Source: Siderastrea siderea (taxonomy: Eukaryota > Cnidaria > Anthozoa > Scleractinia > Rhizangiidae). Taken from it: DNA of 64,000 bases. This document shows, piece after piece, positions 1 to 13,600 of this stretch; positions within the stretch are counted from its first letter, which is position 1, and every line of letters begins with the position of its first letter. Location of the stretch: assembly GCA_964030785.1 (NCBI GenBank), contig OZ034972.1:17955683-18019682 (forward strand), read 5' to 3'. Both the position numbers and the translations under genes were made by a program. The notes under the pieces were generated by a model. It made no database searches, had not been told where the DNA came from, and saw only the letters and a list, made by a program, of their open reading frames with translations.

Positions 1-579
1 TGACTGAAAGCGATCACAGATGGAGAATTGAACAACTAAGGTCGTGTCCAATTGAAAATATTTGCGAAATTGGGAAAATGATTGTGTAAACAAAGCTTGC
101 GTGTTCGACATGAAAGACATGGTGTTTGCTGATTGATGACATGTATCAGTGACATTGATAACAGATGAATAACAATGTAATTTAATATTTTGGTAAAATA
201 AAAGCGAGACAGAATGAGAAAAAATATTGTTGATGATGGATTATGTTGCACATGGGTCCAACCTTTTTTATTATATGAAAAATGCAATTAAAATGTTTTA
301 TGAAGAAACGGCAGATGATCGTATTAGATTGCAGCATACAGTGACGTGTTCTTAGAATAGGTTTTTGTCAGGAGCATTCGTGATTATGCTTGTGTTGATT
401 GTGAAGCATACACAGTGGATGAGAACAGTCGATTTCCGGTTTGGTCACATGATACTCTTGTATGGTGTAATGTTTGATTTTGCTGATGTCACTGAAAGTG
501 GAATTCTGAAGTCAAGAAACAACACAAGGACAATATTTGATCTGGTATGTAAACTTAATTGGCTATTTATTGTCACTTT

Positions 580-747
580 TAGTTTCCTGACTAAACTAGC
601 GATCAAATTCCAGGCAAATCCTCATATTTTGCCACCAAGGTGGTTTGCTCCGTGGGACAGTTATTAGTTTCCTGACTACACTAGCGATCAAGTGCCATAC
701 AAATCCAGCAAATCTTTATACTTGCCACTAAAGTGGAGCCTGGCTAC
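580..747. repeat. 84-bp tandem duplication
   Basis: The segment beginning AGTTTCCTGACTAAACTAGC at 581 is repeated from 665 with few changes, giving a period of 84 bp. The second copy is more diverged towards its right end. It is non-coding as far as can be seen. Confidence 0.7.
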
Positions 748-3700
748 CCTGTGCAATAACAGGGTTTTTCTTTTTTTCCTCGACTCTAAGTTCATCAATT
801 GTAGTAAAAGTTTAGTTCTAAAGTGCAAAATTCAAAGTCGTTCGTGATCGAGTTTTTAGACCGCTCTGATATGTAGACGCCATTTTGAATTTACTGACAC
901 AAGAATCCACACATACCCAGAGTTCAATGCGGTATGTTTTCAAACATGAATATCGGCAAAATCACTCAATACTGCGCGATATAATAGACTTACTTTTCAC
1001 CTGAATTCAAAAGCAATAGAAAGAAACAGAGAATCGTGATACTGAAGTTTATAGATGTTGAGAAGATCGTTTTGTCCGTATTTGGAAAATAATGGTCCAG
1101 TTTTTCTTTGGGAGTTTAAGGACCAAGTCAGAACCTTTAGGTGAAGAAAAGAGCAAACAAGAACGAGACGAATGATCCCCACCACAGATCGAACAGAGTT
1201 TCTATTATTATAACAATTTTAGCAATTTCTCGACAGTACATTGGCAAATGTGAGCTTTCAAGACAAAGTTAAGATCAAGCAAATTTCTTTTGGCGTTTCA
1301 GTTGAACACCCTACTAAAAACCACGGGCTCAAACAGTCGTGAGGCATTTATTCGAGTAAAAATGGGTTAAATTTTTTTGTGTGTTAGTAGAGGAAATTTG
1401 AGGGCTACTTTATTTTGGCCTGGGCCACTAAGAATTCAGGGATACTGGCCCGAGTGGCAACCAAGCACTGAAGTTAATTTTTAGCCCTGCAATAACCACC
1501 TGATCTAGTCCGTGAGACGATTATTAACTTTGGTTAATTATCATCAATTGATATAGACTTGTCTATGATTTCCAATCACTGGTTTTTATCAATTGGTTAG
1601 GTAGGGTATTTTTTATGGCAGTCACTCTTTAGGATTGTTACTGCCCTTTCTTATTAGTGTTGTATGGCCCCAGTAGTCATCATTGCCCTAGCCTGTTCCA
1701 GGCGTTCAGATGGTGGCGCGGGAATGCTAAATATTGAGAGCGGAGGAAAATAAACGGTCCACACGTGGACTTGGGATGAGCCTAGACTTTTGTGGCTTTT
1801 AATAAGTTCTGGTAATATTAACAATACAAAACGCTTAGATTGCTTTTTAAAAACATAGGCACGCAGTGCACGCTGAACCGATGACGTGTTTGGCTTGCGC
1901 AGTGAACGGGTGGTAGAGGGGCGGTAATGAAATTTGAGGTTGTGAAGAGTGCGTGCATGGTATCTGGTGGAGGATGGTGTCAACAGTGTGTAATCGGAAT
2001 TGGATTGAATTGATGAATTATTTATATCTTGTTTTCAGGCTAGGCTGCACGGCCAAAACCAGCCGTGCTCCACACATGTTCTGCTTGGAGGACACTTTGT
2101 CTCCTACCTCCCCAACGACACATTTTTCTGCCCTCTAGTGCTGTCTGATGTTTGGGAGACATATAAACCAATCAGGGGAAAGGCCCAACCTCGCCCCCAG
2201 CTTCTTTGAAAACCGAGAATACCCTGGGGACGAGGTTAGGGAAAGGCCGATTTTTGACCTACCGCATGGGATCTGTCCTAGATTTTCAAAATGTATTCTT
2301 CTGCTCTTAAAATTAAGATACTTCTATTTTGGAGCTCAAAATGGAAATAAATCAAGCCGAGGAATAATCTGCTTCAAAAGAAGACATGAAGCCCTATAAA
2401 GCGACGAGAAGCCGTTTCGCGTTGAGATTCTTTCGATTTGCAAGAGAACCGGACCGGTTTGCTCTAAAATGTAAACCGAACCACGGACTTAAATAGAGTT
2501 TACAAAAACTGGGTAAACGCTACAGCACGGTAAATGTTGTTTTTAAATGTTGATTTGCTTTTTAATAATTGTTTAACTGAACATTTTATCCAGATTTCTA
2601 TAATAATATTTTTGTACCCGTTCCTCTTTTGTTTGTCACGGATTATTTTTGTTTAGAGTTTGGCATGTCACGTGGAATTATTTTGTTGGTATTGTGACAT
2701 TTTTTGGAACATAATCTTAACACGTGGACAGATCACGCGGTTGAAACACGTGATCACATGAACATTGATGAATTTGAACTTTGTGTATTTTCCTGCTTCT
2801 TTTGTGCGGAATGTGTTTTTGGAGTTTGGTTTGGAAACCCGTTCGCTTGCCAGATATCTGTATTTTTGATGGAACATTAATGGAGATTGATAAAATTCAA
2901 GACATTGATCAACTGGTCACCACTAAACAGACCTGAAGTGTCTGCAAAAATTACATGTGTATGCACACACGCAAGAAAATCGAAAGTTTTTTTGCTTCCA
3001 AAAGTAAATATATTGTTTATTTGAATAATATTTTTGGCTGGAAAAGCTTTCTGTTGATTATTCTTTGTGTTTTTAGTGATAAGCAATGCTTTGTAAACAA
3101 GGTCTAGTTTGCATATTAAGCAGGTTGAAATCTGATATACCAAACACGCAAAAACACGCATGTGCAGGGGTAATGTTCTCCTGGTTCCTTATAGCTGGAT
3201 AAATACGGTAGGGTTGTGTTGCTTTCGAACAGGACCGAAATATTTGTATCTAGCTTACTGCTTCCAGGGCTATGCAAAACCGCTTGCTTCTCAGCTCGGG
3301 TCTTTGATCTTTAATTGTATTAAATGCCACTAGAAAACTGAAAATGTTTGTCTTGTATTGGAATTGACTCCGTCAGAGGCTGGTTGGAAGTACGAAAACT
3401 AATAATTCCGCTTGGGAATTAAAAAGAGGAAAACAGAAACAAACTACATGTGCATGAATTCACGAAGTAAGCCAAACTGGTTCGTTGCGGCCAAGACGTT
3501 CTGACTTTTCTCAAATTGACGAGTCCATCTTGTGTATAATTTCAGCTCTGTTTGTTGCTGTATAAAATTTTTACCACGGCTAAGAAAATGCAGGACTTCA
3601 ACGCGATTAAAAATCCTGCCAGTTGTCAAGTACACAAAACGGCGTAATCAGTGTAAAATTATGTTGATCGAGACTCGCGAATGCCAACGCTTCAAAGGCC

Positions 3701-4347
3701 GGGGGTCGTATTCTCATCTATAAGCCTAATGGACGTGTCCCTCTGATATTAAAAGGTAAGGTTTTCAGTGTCCCGGTGGCACACCCCACCCGGCATCTCC
3801 AGAGTACCCTCCCCCTGCCTCACACACTTGAAGACAGACACCATATACCGTGTACCAGCGCCATTCTCTCGGTTTTACAGCATCAACCTGTGATGTTATT
3901 TTCCTGCTGTCATTGGTTAAAAATGAGAAAGTACAGGTTTTCACAGTTCATGACGACCCAAACATTACGAAAAGTTATGAGCGTGACGGGACGTGTTGGT
4001 TGACATGTGGTCGTGCTTACTCAAACGTAATAAAATGAAATCTCGACAACTCGAACCCTGGCATCTCAAAATTTTCACTAAATGAAATCAAAGGCATTTG
4101 ACCATATTTTTACCTTCATTTCCATTTCAGATAACTCAATACCTCTAAACCTTTTACGAGTTTTTTAAGCTAATGGTTCGGGTTGTCAGGATCATACTGT
4201 AGTAAATATGAAAAGCTTTGACAAGTCACACTTTTTCTTGCGTGTCTGGTTCGCTGGTTCGTCGTGCATGTCAAATGTGCATTTGAGCACGCTTTTCCAG
4301 GAAACGTTGTTGTTTCTGCATTACATCATGGAGCAAAGTGTCAGAAA

Positions 4348-4376
4348 ATAAATAAATAAATAAATAAATAAATAAA
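4348..4376. repeat. AAAT microsatellite
   Basis: About seven consecutive AAAT units with no interruption. A second, longer AAAT/AAAAT tract lies at about 36360-36412. Confidence 0.9.
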
Positions 4377-4570
4377 GCCAGAAACACCACGCTTGATGAC
4401 GTAGGGTGAGCTGCGCTATGCACGCTCATCCAAAAAACCAGAAGAGACAGGGGAGAGAAGTGCCTCTTTCTCCACTCTCAATATTTTTTGTTTCTCGCAC
4501 CACTATCTGAACGCCTGCAACAGGCTATCATTGCCCTAACTATTGTGTCCTCTTACCTTTGTTGCTTCAG

Positions 4571-4662
4571 GACATTTCCACAGAACAAGAGAATACTTCT
4601 CCTCTCAAACATGAAGAGGAAAAGAAAAAGAATTTAAGTAAATTTGGGAAAGCATTTGTAAA
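4571..4662 (+). CDS. Liprin-beta exon a: linker before SAM1
   Basis: Starts after a pyrimidine-rich acceptor ending gcttcag and ends before gtaagt. It is read in phase 0 and leaves two bases. It encodes an acidic then lysine-rich linker ending NLSKFGKAFVK, the counterpart of the KLFGKLRR motif that precedes SAM1 in animal liprin-betas. Confidence 0.85.
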
Positions 4663-7600
4663 GTAAGTGACTAAATTTGTCGTTGCATTGTTTCAGTACT
4701 TCTTGTTTTATCAGCTTTGCCCTATATTGCTAATTAGTTACTAATGATAAAAATACCACATAGTGTGGCATTGTCGGCTAAAAATTGACAAAGTTTTTTG
4801 TTAGTGAAGAAGTTTCTAGTAAAGGATTCTAGTTTGTTCCTATTCTCCAATAATGTCATTTTGTTCGGTTTAGGGCACGTTGGATAGCATAATATGTCAC
4901 AGATTTTCTTGTTTTTCTCTTTGGACATTTCATCATAAAGACATAACTTTATACGAATGAGATACCCAAAATAAAGCACATTATGATCGGTTTTTATAGG
5001 CGCTTACTATGTTGTAACTTCTGGCCTTATTACTAGGAAGGTTTGGCCTGTCATGCAGAACTTGCTTCTCATTACAATTTTTTATTATTCAGGTTACGAA
5101 GGACACGATCCTTGGGTATGAATCCCAGTGACAGCCCTCATGCAGTTCAACCTCTTGATCTAAAGAGGTTCACAAATCACAGAGATTATGGGTTAAGTAC
5201 TGTTGCAATAACTATTGATTTACATTTTTATGTGATCGTTAGTGACATAAGGGGCACCTCCTAGCAATGGTCATTGTCTTGATTAAACCATGTTGTGTGC
5301 AAAGGCTTTAGTCATATGTCAAGACTCAGGAATTGTCATTTGCATTGCCCACTGGTGGAGTTATGAATAACGATTTCGCTGAAAGCGAGTTAAAGTAAAA
5401 TGTGATGAGAACATTGACGATGACTGATGACAACAGTGATAAAGGCTCTATCAGTATACCTGTACGCTATACATCTTGAAACATTTTGTGGCCATACTCA
5501 CCAAAGCAACAATATGACAAAGCATGTTACATTTCATGGTTTTCCACCGGTGATTAGTTATCATTTATTGGTTTTCATGCCATTGTGCTCCTCGTGTAAG
5601 TTTATATGAGGTGACATGTTCTGCCGTCTGTTCAGTGATCAGCTGGAGCTCCCATTTAGTCAGTGGAGTCGGCAGATGGTCTTAAGCTGGTTGGATGACC
5701 TTGGTTTAGGGCAGTACTCTTTTCAGTGTGGGCGATTAATCACTTGTGGGCAGGACCTCCTTAAAGCATCACCTACCCAGCTTGAGAAGGACATGGGGTT
5801 GAAGAATCTACTACACAGAAAGAAACTTCAGCTAGCTCTTCAGGTAAACCAGTGGTGGTTTATTCCTCTTGAGTAATCTCTAATTACTCTAAATACCCCT
5901 CTTCTTGAGTGAACGTTATATTCTTATAAAGATCATAGCACTTTATCATTGCACATGTGTTTTTCGTGGATGTGGGTGTAAATTCTAACCCTATAAAAAG
6001 TAATTTTACAGTGGAGCTTCTTCACAGGAAGACCAAGCCCCATACTAAAATGTATACCGTTGAACCTCTCTACAACGGCCACCCAGGGGACAAAGCATTT
6101 ATCCACCCCCTCCTCCCCCTCCCTCATTCTCATACCCAGAGTCCTCAGGCTTCTTGGTTAGCGACTGGTCGCCGGGAGAGAGACTTTTTGATTTCATGTA
6201 TGTTTCACAAAGTGTCCCCAACAATGATATTCAAATTGACGTCAGTTTGTTATTCGTCTGTCCTCCTATTGATGATAAATTTCGTCATAACATTGTCAAA
6301 CATTGTCGTTGTCACTTTGACAATGTTATGACGAAATCTATCATCAATAAGAGGACAGCCGCATTAAAAACTGACGTCAATTTGTTTCTTGCAATAACAA
6401 AAAGCCAAAACTGATTTTCAAATGAAGGAAAGAAATACAAGAGTCAATGGAAGATGCCGTTTCCCCGCAGAATCAGAATTTCATCGCTGTAATTCGGAGA
6501 ATCAGAGGCTCGTTAATTAAAACTTAAGTAAGAATAGGCCAGAAATGCAAGGAATTGCTCAACTAACCTTTAATCCAGTGAAAACTTTTCACAAAAGAAT
6601 CGGCTTTTAAACACGGTTCAGCTTAATTTCATCGACAGCAAAAATTGCCGCTCACCGCCGATTTTCAGGTCTGAATCCTCAACAAACATCCTCATCTTTT
6701 CGCTCTAAGGTTGCAATGGTTTCTTTAGTTTTAACCCATAAATTTTAGTTGATTTCCTCATTGAAGACTACTAGATTTGTGGTACAAATCTTGCCTCATC
6801 AAGAGTGCAGCGCTGAAAAGTTTGACAAAACTTTTGTTGATTGCGTCAGCTTTACGTGTTTCATCCGTCTGTACTCTTATTGACAATAAAAATTAGCCAA
6901 TCAGCGCGCGAGAATTCGCCTAGTTGTTGTAAAATAGTGCTTCACCACCCCTCCTCTCTTTGTGAACCCACAAGCATGTCACATTACCTAGTTAGCGGTT
7001 AACAACCACTTCCATGTTTCAGGTTGCTACTTTATGTAACAGTTGTCTTTTTCACTGCTTGTTTAACTGATTTCAGTGAAACAATGTCAGAAAAATGTAG
7101 TAAGCTACCTTAAATGCGATTAAAAAAAACACCAAAATTGCATTAGTCATAAAAACCTTCTTAACACAGATACTCTTACTAATTTGTGGTCCCTCCTTTG
7201 ACGTTATTTTACGCAATACAAAATACAAAACGTTTCCATCATTGTACGTTTATTCTATGAGTAATTTACAGACACCCTGGCCCACTATACGTGAATGACA
7301 GGCAGCATCAGCTTCTCATGTTTATTGAGAGTGATGGGTCAAAACAAATTAAGTCTGCATCAGAGACTAATTTTTCATCCCCCCCCCCCCCCCATTTTTA
7401 TTAGAAGAAACGTCCTTAAAAGCGTAAATCCTATAATCAGGTCCTTTTGTCATCAACAATTTTCCTCTCTTCATCCAACAGGCGTTGGTTTCAGATGGAC
7501 CAGATGTGATGGGTAGACTCAGTAATCAATGGGTCTTAGGTATGACTTCAAATAGTTGTAAGCAAAACCTTATCCACCTAACTGACTGTGGAAGCAGAAG

Positions 7601-10600
7601 TATAGTCGATATAGTTAAAATCAGGTACCTGATGTACCTGTAAACTAGAATTAGTGAGTTGAGAAATGGGGACTTAAATATTGCACTTCTAATATCTGGG
7701 CTCACATCACCAAATTCACTTGAAGCTCTGAGGGTTGACATCTTATAATGCCTTTGGTGATTACTGACGTAGTCACGAAAAACTCAAAATTTGCTATAAC
7801 TTCACGAAGGAAAGACATTTGGGAATTTTTGTTCCTTCAGTCAAAATAGTAGTCGGCTATCTGAAACTGTTTTATCTTTTTCAAACATTCGACTCTTTAA
7901 TCATTCATTAAGACTTCTTTTTCCACACAGAAGTGCAGCAAAACCTGCAGTAGTAAAATTTAAACTGCAAGATTGTTGTTGCATCCATAGAAAAGCCTTT
8001 TACTGTCTAGGCCTATTGATGGGTTAAAGGAGCCTCCCACTTTCTTGCAGGTTGGCTTGAAGATATTGGTTTACCACAGTACAAAGATGCCTTTAGTGAA
8101 GGTTCAGTTGATGGCCGCATGTTAAACTATCTAACATTTGTAAGTACATCAAATATTGCACGTGTCAGTAATTCAATATCTAAAATCTTAAATCTAAAAC
8201 AAAATTCAATTTTAAGACAAAGCAGGGGTTTCGTTTGAGGCCGGAGGCCGGACGTAACGTCTGGTCGTTTGCTATGTAAGGTCCGGCACTTTCACACAAA
8301 ATAATTATTTTCTGAAGTATAAATAAATCAGATGATCTTGTATTTGGTTAACAAAGCTGGATAGAGTTGAGCCTTATTTTGCTCACTTGTGTAACTCATC
8401 CAATTGGAAACGAATGATCATTTGTGTCAAATGTAATAAAATCCGATCCAGGGAACGAAGAAAATGGCGTTTCAGAGTGTCCAATTTCAAAAATTTCTTA
8501 GTGGGCCAACGGACCCTCCCTAGAAGTTCCTGCCTTCAACACTCGTGTTCGTGCCTTCGGTACTCACGTCCTCTTGTTTTACCTATGAATCGGCACTTAA
8601 AAAATGTTATTGAAAACCCTGCAAAGTACTTACATTTAAAAGCATTTCTTACAAACAAAGGATGGAAGAGGACTTGCTAATGTCAAGCTCATGTGAGTTC
8701 CAGTCCTTCAGTGTGTCAAAGTCAAGATGGTGTGCGGTTGGGTCGTGTGGTAGTCTGCATTATGAGCCATGTTTCTGCGTCTCTTTGTTGTCCTTTGCCT
8801 TGTTCAATCTATTGAAAATGCTTCTGGTGCAACAGTGATCATTATCTCTGAAGATTTTGATGTTAAGTGCTACCTTGGGTGTAAACCGCAACCATCTTGT
8901 CGTCCTTGCAAGAAACAGTCAACAGTATATCCGTATCAAGAGTTTGAGCGAAGCGTTCAAACAAATCATACATCACACTTTTAGTAAATTTTGCATGGTT
9001 GCTTTGTCCAGTGACACTTTTTCTCATTCTGGTCCGGGTTCTTTACTTTCTCCAAAAATCATATGTTCTTGGGTGAAAAAACTTGTTAATTGTTTAATGT
9101 TCATTAACACCATTGAAAAAGAAAAGTGTTTTCAGAAAAATAAATTTATACCTGGCTCAAACAGCCTGGCTGGTGCATCGTGCCTGAATGGACCAAGCTA
9201 CCAGACTTGAATCAGGTAGTCGCACACGAGGCAAGGGCCCACACAAGCCGGAGCCCACACGAGCCGGAGCTTGAGCCGGAGCTTAACCCGGTTTCTGTAG
9301 CATAAAGCGACTGGGAGTATTGCTTCTCCCCGATGCTAGTCCATCGCAGGGTTACCCCCAGAAGTATGTCACCAGTACCCATTTATACCCCTGGGTGGAG
9401 AGAGACAATGTGGGGTAAAGTTTCTTGTCTAAGAAAACAACACGATGGCAGGGACTGGGTGTCGAACCACCGACCTTCAGATCTGAAGTCCAACGCGCTA
9501 ACCACTACACCACCGCGCCCTTCTTCATGCTATGTTTAATCCCTTGCCTTGCTCATAAATAGTCTACTGGTGTGCCTCTTGCCAATCTGGTTTTTGAGTG
9601 GCCTCGAAGAAGGCGGCTCCCTTCGTTGTTGCCTGCAGGAAAGCACGCGATGTGGTCAGCCCATATAAGCCTTTCTCATTTTGTCAGATACTAGCCTTTT
9701 TTATGTTGACGCATGCACATATAGATATCGTAGGGGGCTGATGATATGACTTAGTTTTTGGAAAACGTTTAAATTTCAGAAATAATAAAATGCGGGAGAT
9801 TGCTACAACATACTTTCAATATGTATTTTTGTTTTCTTTAACAGAGTGACATGCTTCATCTCAAAGTACATAATGCAGTTCATCATATCTCGATTAAGAG
9901 AGCAATACAGTGCCTCAGGTAATAAATACTACATTAAGATTACTAGTTTATCAACAACGTGCTTTAGGGTACGAAATCACTGCCTGTGTTTCTTGAGGGT
10001 TTGAAATAAATGTCGCTTAAATTAATGTGAATAGAAAAGAACGTTTAGTGTAAAAAATTCAACGTGAAATAATTGAGGTAAAATTTAAGTGAAGGACTTT
10101 AAAGCATTGTCTCACATTTTTTTAAACCTGAACAATATCAATCATCAGGAACGATAAAGACAGAGAGGGAGAGTTGTGGTATAGCCTTTGGGATATCTTA
10201 ATGTGGTTTTATACCTGAAAAAGTGAATTATTTTAGAAAAGAACTTTGTGGGAAACGTTTACCATCATTTTATGGGGCTTCACGGCCTGACTTCAAAGTG
10301 AGTCTTTTCGGGTCACGTTACACAATAGTTACTGATTAACCAGTCTTCTAACTAAGAAAATAGCACAATATCTCACTAATGTACGGTTGGATAAGGATGA
10401 AATCAACTTTAATCTGTCCACAAATAAACCTGGAAAATTGGTCAGCTTTGCCTCTTCAGAATTTGTTTTTTTTTTTCAAAAAGTAAGGCAGACGGAAATA
10501 ATAAGAGGGCAAAGATTCACTTACTGGGAAGTATTTCAAAATCGTGAGCATTTTCAGAAAGTAAGGCAGACGGAAATAATAAGAGGGCAAAGATTCACTT

Positions 10601-13600
10601 ACTGGGAAGTGTTTCAAAATCGTGAGCATTTTTTAGGTTTGCGACCTAGGAAATCAAATCCTTTAATGTCGCTGGAAATTTCAGAACGCTAGATTACAAT
10701 GCACCGGAGATATCTTGTTTAAAAGTTCATTCAGTTCAAGAAATTCTGTTATTCGAGAAAAACAGTCTTAAAGATAAGGAAACGGATTCTAGACAGTTTA
10801 TCCGTCGCTCATTATTCTAAAACCATTATCAAATTAAAGTTGTCACTCTAAAGTATAAGTGGAATTGTAATTCTATGCAAAAAACCATCTTTTCTGTGAA
10901 ATGTGGGTCAACACTCTCTCCTCAATCAGGTGTTTCTCCACAACAATACCAGATGTCATTTTACAGAGAGGCGGAGGAGGGTGGAATGTTCTTACTGAGC
11001 GTCGTTTGTGAGCATTTAATACATGTAGACAATTGTTGCTATGGCCGTTGCTATGGAAAAACTCACATACTGCTGTTTAGATTTCTTATATTTCACTGCT
11101 TTAATGCTGGAAATCGAGTGAAATTATTTTAAGACAGCATCACCAAGTGTATAAAGGTTACGATTTTGGCGTTTTATAAAAAGTGACTTTTGCAAACTAA
11201 ACATCAACTTTTTTTGTACAAGACCACCTTAATTGCAAGAAAGTTATCTTTCGAAACAAATGTGGACATTTATGGAAACAATTTATTATTTACCGGTAAC
11301 GCCTACCCTTCGAACCCGAAGATTGATGGTGCCCGACTTGACTTCAGGTGCCCGACTTGACTCCAGGGCAACCCATGCCCTAAACCGCTTTTCTTCGCCA
11401 GAGGAGAACTTCTAAAAATGGCAGCAATTCAAAATGACAGAATGTCACAATTTTGTTAGAATAATGCGGGCAGCGTTCAAAATTTACTAATCTCTGATGA
11501 AATCTGAAAGTCAGCGTAGTCTTAGTTATTGATTTTAAATTTGCGGAAGGCAAAGATGACTCTCAACAACTACAACGGCAACGCGAAGGAAAGCGTCACT
11601 TTAAAATGACTTCACACTCTTTTAAACTTCTTCGCGAGTATTCCGACTCGTTTAATCTGTCTAATTTATCCGAACTATCCAGGAGCTGAATTTGTAAGGA
11701 CGGCGTTACAGTTCAGGGAGAAAATTGAAAATTCACCCTCGTGTGTTCACGTTCTGGCAAAACTTTGAATTTGGGCATTTCATGTTGTAGTTGTGCATAG
11801 AGCGGCAAAGAAATATACCAAAAAGTGCTCGCTATTATGAACAAGCAATCACATTTTTTTCTTGTGCAATTTTGTAGTAAATGACTCCTCGGAAATTAAA
11901 CCATTGTACTGTAGCCAGATACTCTCAAGTGAGAATCTTGTTGACCTCTGCAAAGCACACCCTTTTTTTAGTTGTTGATTTAGCTTCGCTTGGACGCACT
12001 CTTTCATGGAAGCGAGTCTACCGGAAGTTGTTCTGATGTTTCTAAAAATAACTTTTTACCCCGCAGTCAGGACGGGGTCTTGTAATGGTACCCGTTTTTT
12101 TCTTCCGTGATTTTTTCCGTGGTCACTTGCCCCAGACCTGGGCTAATCAAATACGCGTTGCAAATTGTCGATCAATGCAAGCATTATCTTCAGTCGTTTA
12201 GCGTAGATTTGCCAAAATCTTCATGAAAGACGGTGTACAAAATTACTAAAGACGAGGGTAACAACAAAGATGCTAATAAGCTTTGAAAGGCGCCGGTTCG
12301 ATCGAACAAACAAGGTTGAATATTCAACAGTGAAATGCAAGCATTTTTGGCAGTTTTGCTTTGCTTTGCCAAAATCTTTAGGGAAATTTGTGTAGAAAAG
12401 TACAAAGAATTCAGTGGAGTTAAAGGCTCCTCGACGAGAGCAAGGACGAAGGTGCTAGCGAGCTTTGAAAGCCAACGATTCATGTTACGTGCCGTGGCAC
12501 GTAAACTTTACATCCTTGAAATACAGAAGCCGATTCGGAGAGGTTCCTTGCTCAAACCACTGATCGAATCATGACCTAAGAATAGACGTTTACGTTTTGT
12601 TTTTCGGTAGATACCCGTTTTCTTTAGATTTTAAGATAATTTATTCTTTATCAATAAATCTATTTGAATTCCAGTGCCCTTGTTGCATGTATTTAGAATA
12701 GTTCGTGACTGAGTCATGCTATGGTCAAAATATTTCGTCACGTTCATCTTCCCGAAGTTTAGAACAGGGTGATGACCAAGGAATGAGGGATGAGAAAGGG
12801 GTTGTACTATCAGGGATTCATGTTATCACAGGGGGAAGGGTGCAGAGAAGACGTAAGGGGGAATGGCAGCATAAGATACGGTAAATCGCCAACTTCAAAA
12901 ATTTACACAACTTGGGCTCGACTAGACCCAGACGTCCGGTTTTAGCTCGGCCAAACAAATATTCGTCGCAAACTTCTACTACACCACTTGGGTGACCGTA
13001 ATATATTTCATTTTGCTCCCTGAGGAGAGGGAGAGGAACGGCGGGTTCTAATGCCCCTGGGCCTTTTCTTCTTTTCAATTAAGATATCCCAGACCCCTAG
13101 TCTCTCTCTCTGTCCTTTATTGCTCTTGCAATCATGGATTAAAACTTTGAAATGGCTTTCCTTGTCTATACTGAAAAAAAGTGTAAATCTTTTCAAAGAG
13201 CATTTCATTCCATTTTTTTGGTGACTACTTGTCTGTTGGCACGAGGTTGGACAGCTATGAACTCCCTTGCTTTCATAGTTGCCTGAAGTCTGTTGATGCA
13301 ATTTTCTGCCCTCTGTTGGTAGGCCAACTTCAGACTCTGTAAATTATTTCTTATCTTGGTTTTTTCGTGCTTTCCGTAAGAAAACGAAATTATAAAATTT
13401 CAAGACACTGTTCTACATTTGACAAATGCCGCTGTGAAGATACTATGAAAATACAATGCATTCCTTGTGCACGCTAATAGGGACCTTATGCAAAAACGAC
13501 AGCAACGCCAACGAAAAGGTCTTTATAAAGAAACGTCAACACGTTTTCTGTGTACTACGCGAGTATTTGCAGTAGTTCGGCTTGTTTAATCTTACCGAAC

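Larger units (their letters stand above)
1..4570. other. Upstream part of the liprin-beta locus, no exon recognised
   Basis: No coding exon could be supported here. Since the first recognisable liprin-beta exon begins in mid-protein at 4571, this stretch is probably intron of that gene. It contains an 84-bp tandem duplication (580-747), a short AAAT microsatellite near 4348-4376, and GTGGCACACCCC-type sequence near 3770 that recurs near 40757 and is probably a dispersed repeat. An open stretch ending in TTTGATCTG before a consensus donor gtatgt at 547 could be an exon end, but I found no convincing acceptor or family match. Confidence 0.4.

Noticed and set aside
365..667. 100-codon open frame as a liprin-beta or other exon
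   Set aside because: A donor-like gtatgt occurs at 547, but there is no convincing acceptor, no family match, and the frame runs through a tandem repeat.
7380..7394. C-run (also near 21820, 31029 and 43017) as a regulatory tract
   Set aside because: Simple homopolymers scattered in introns, with no associated motif.
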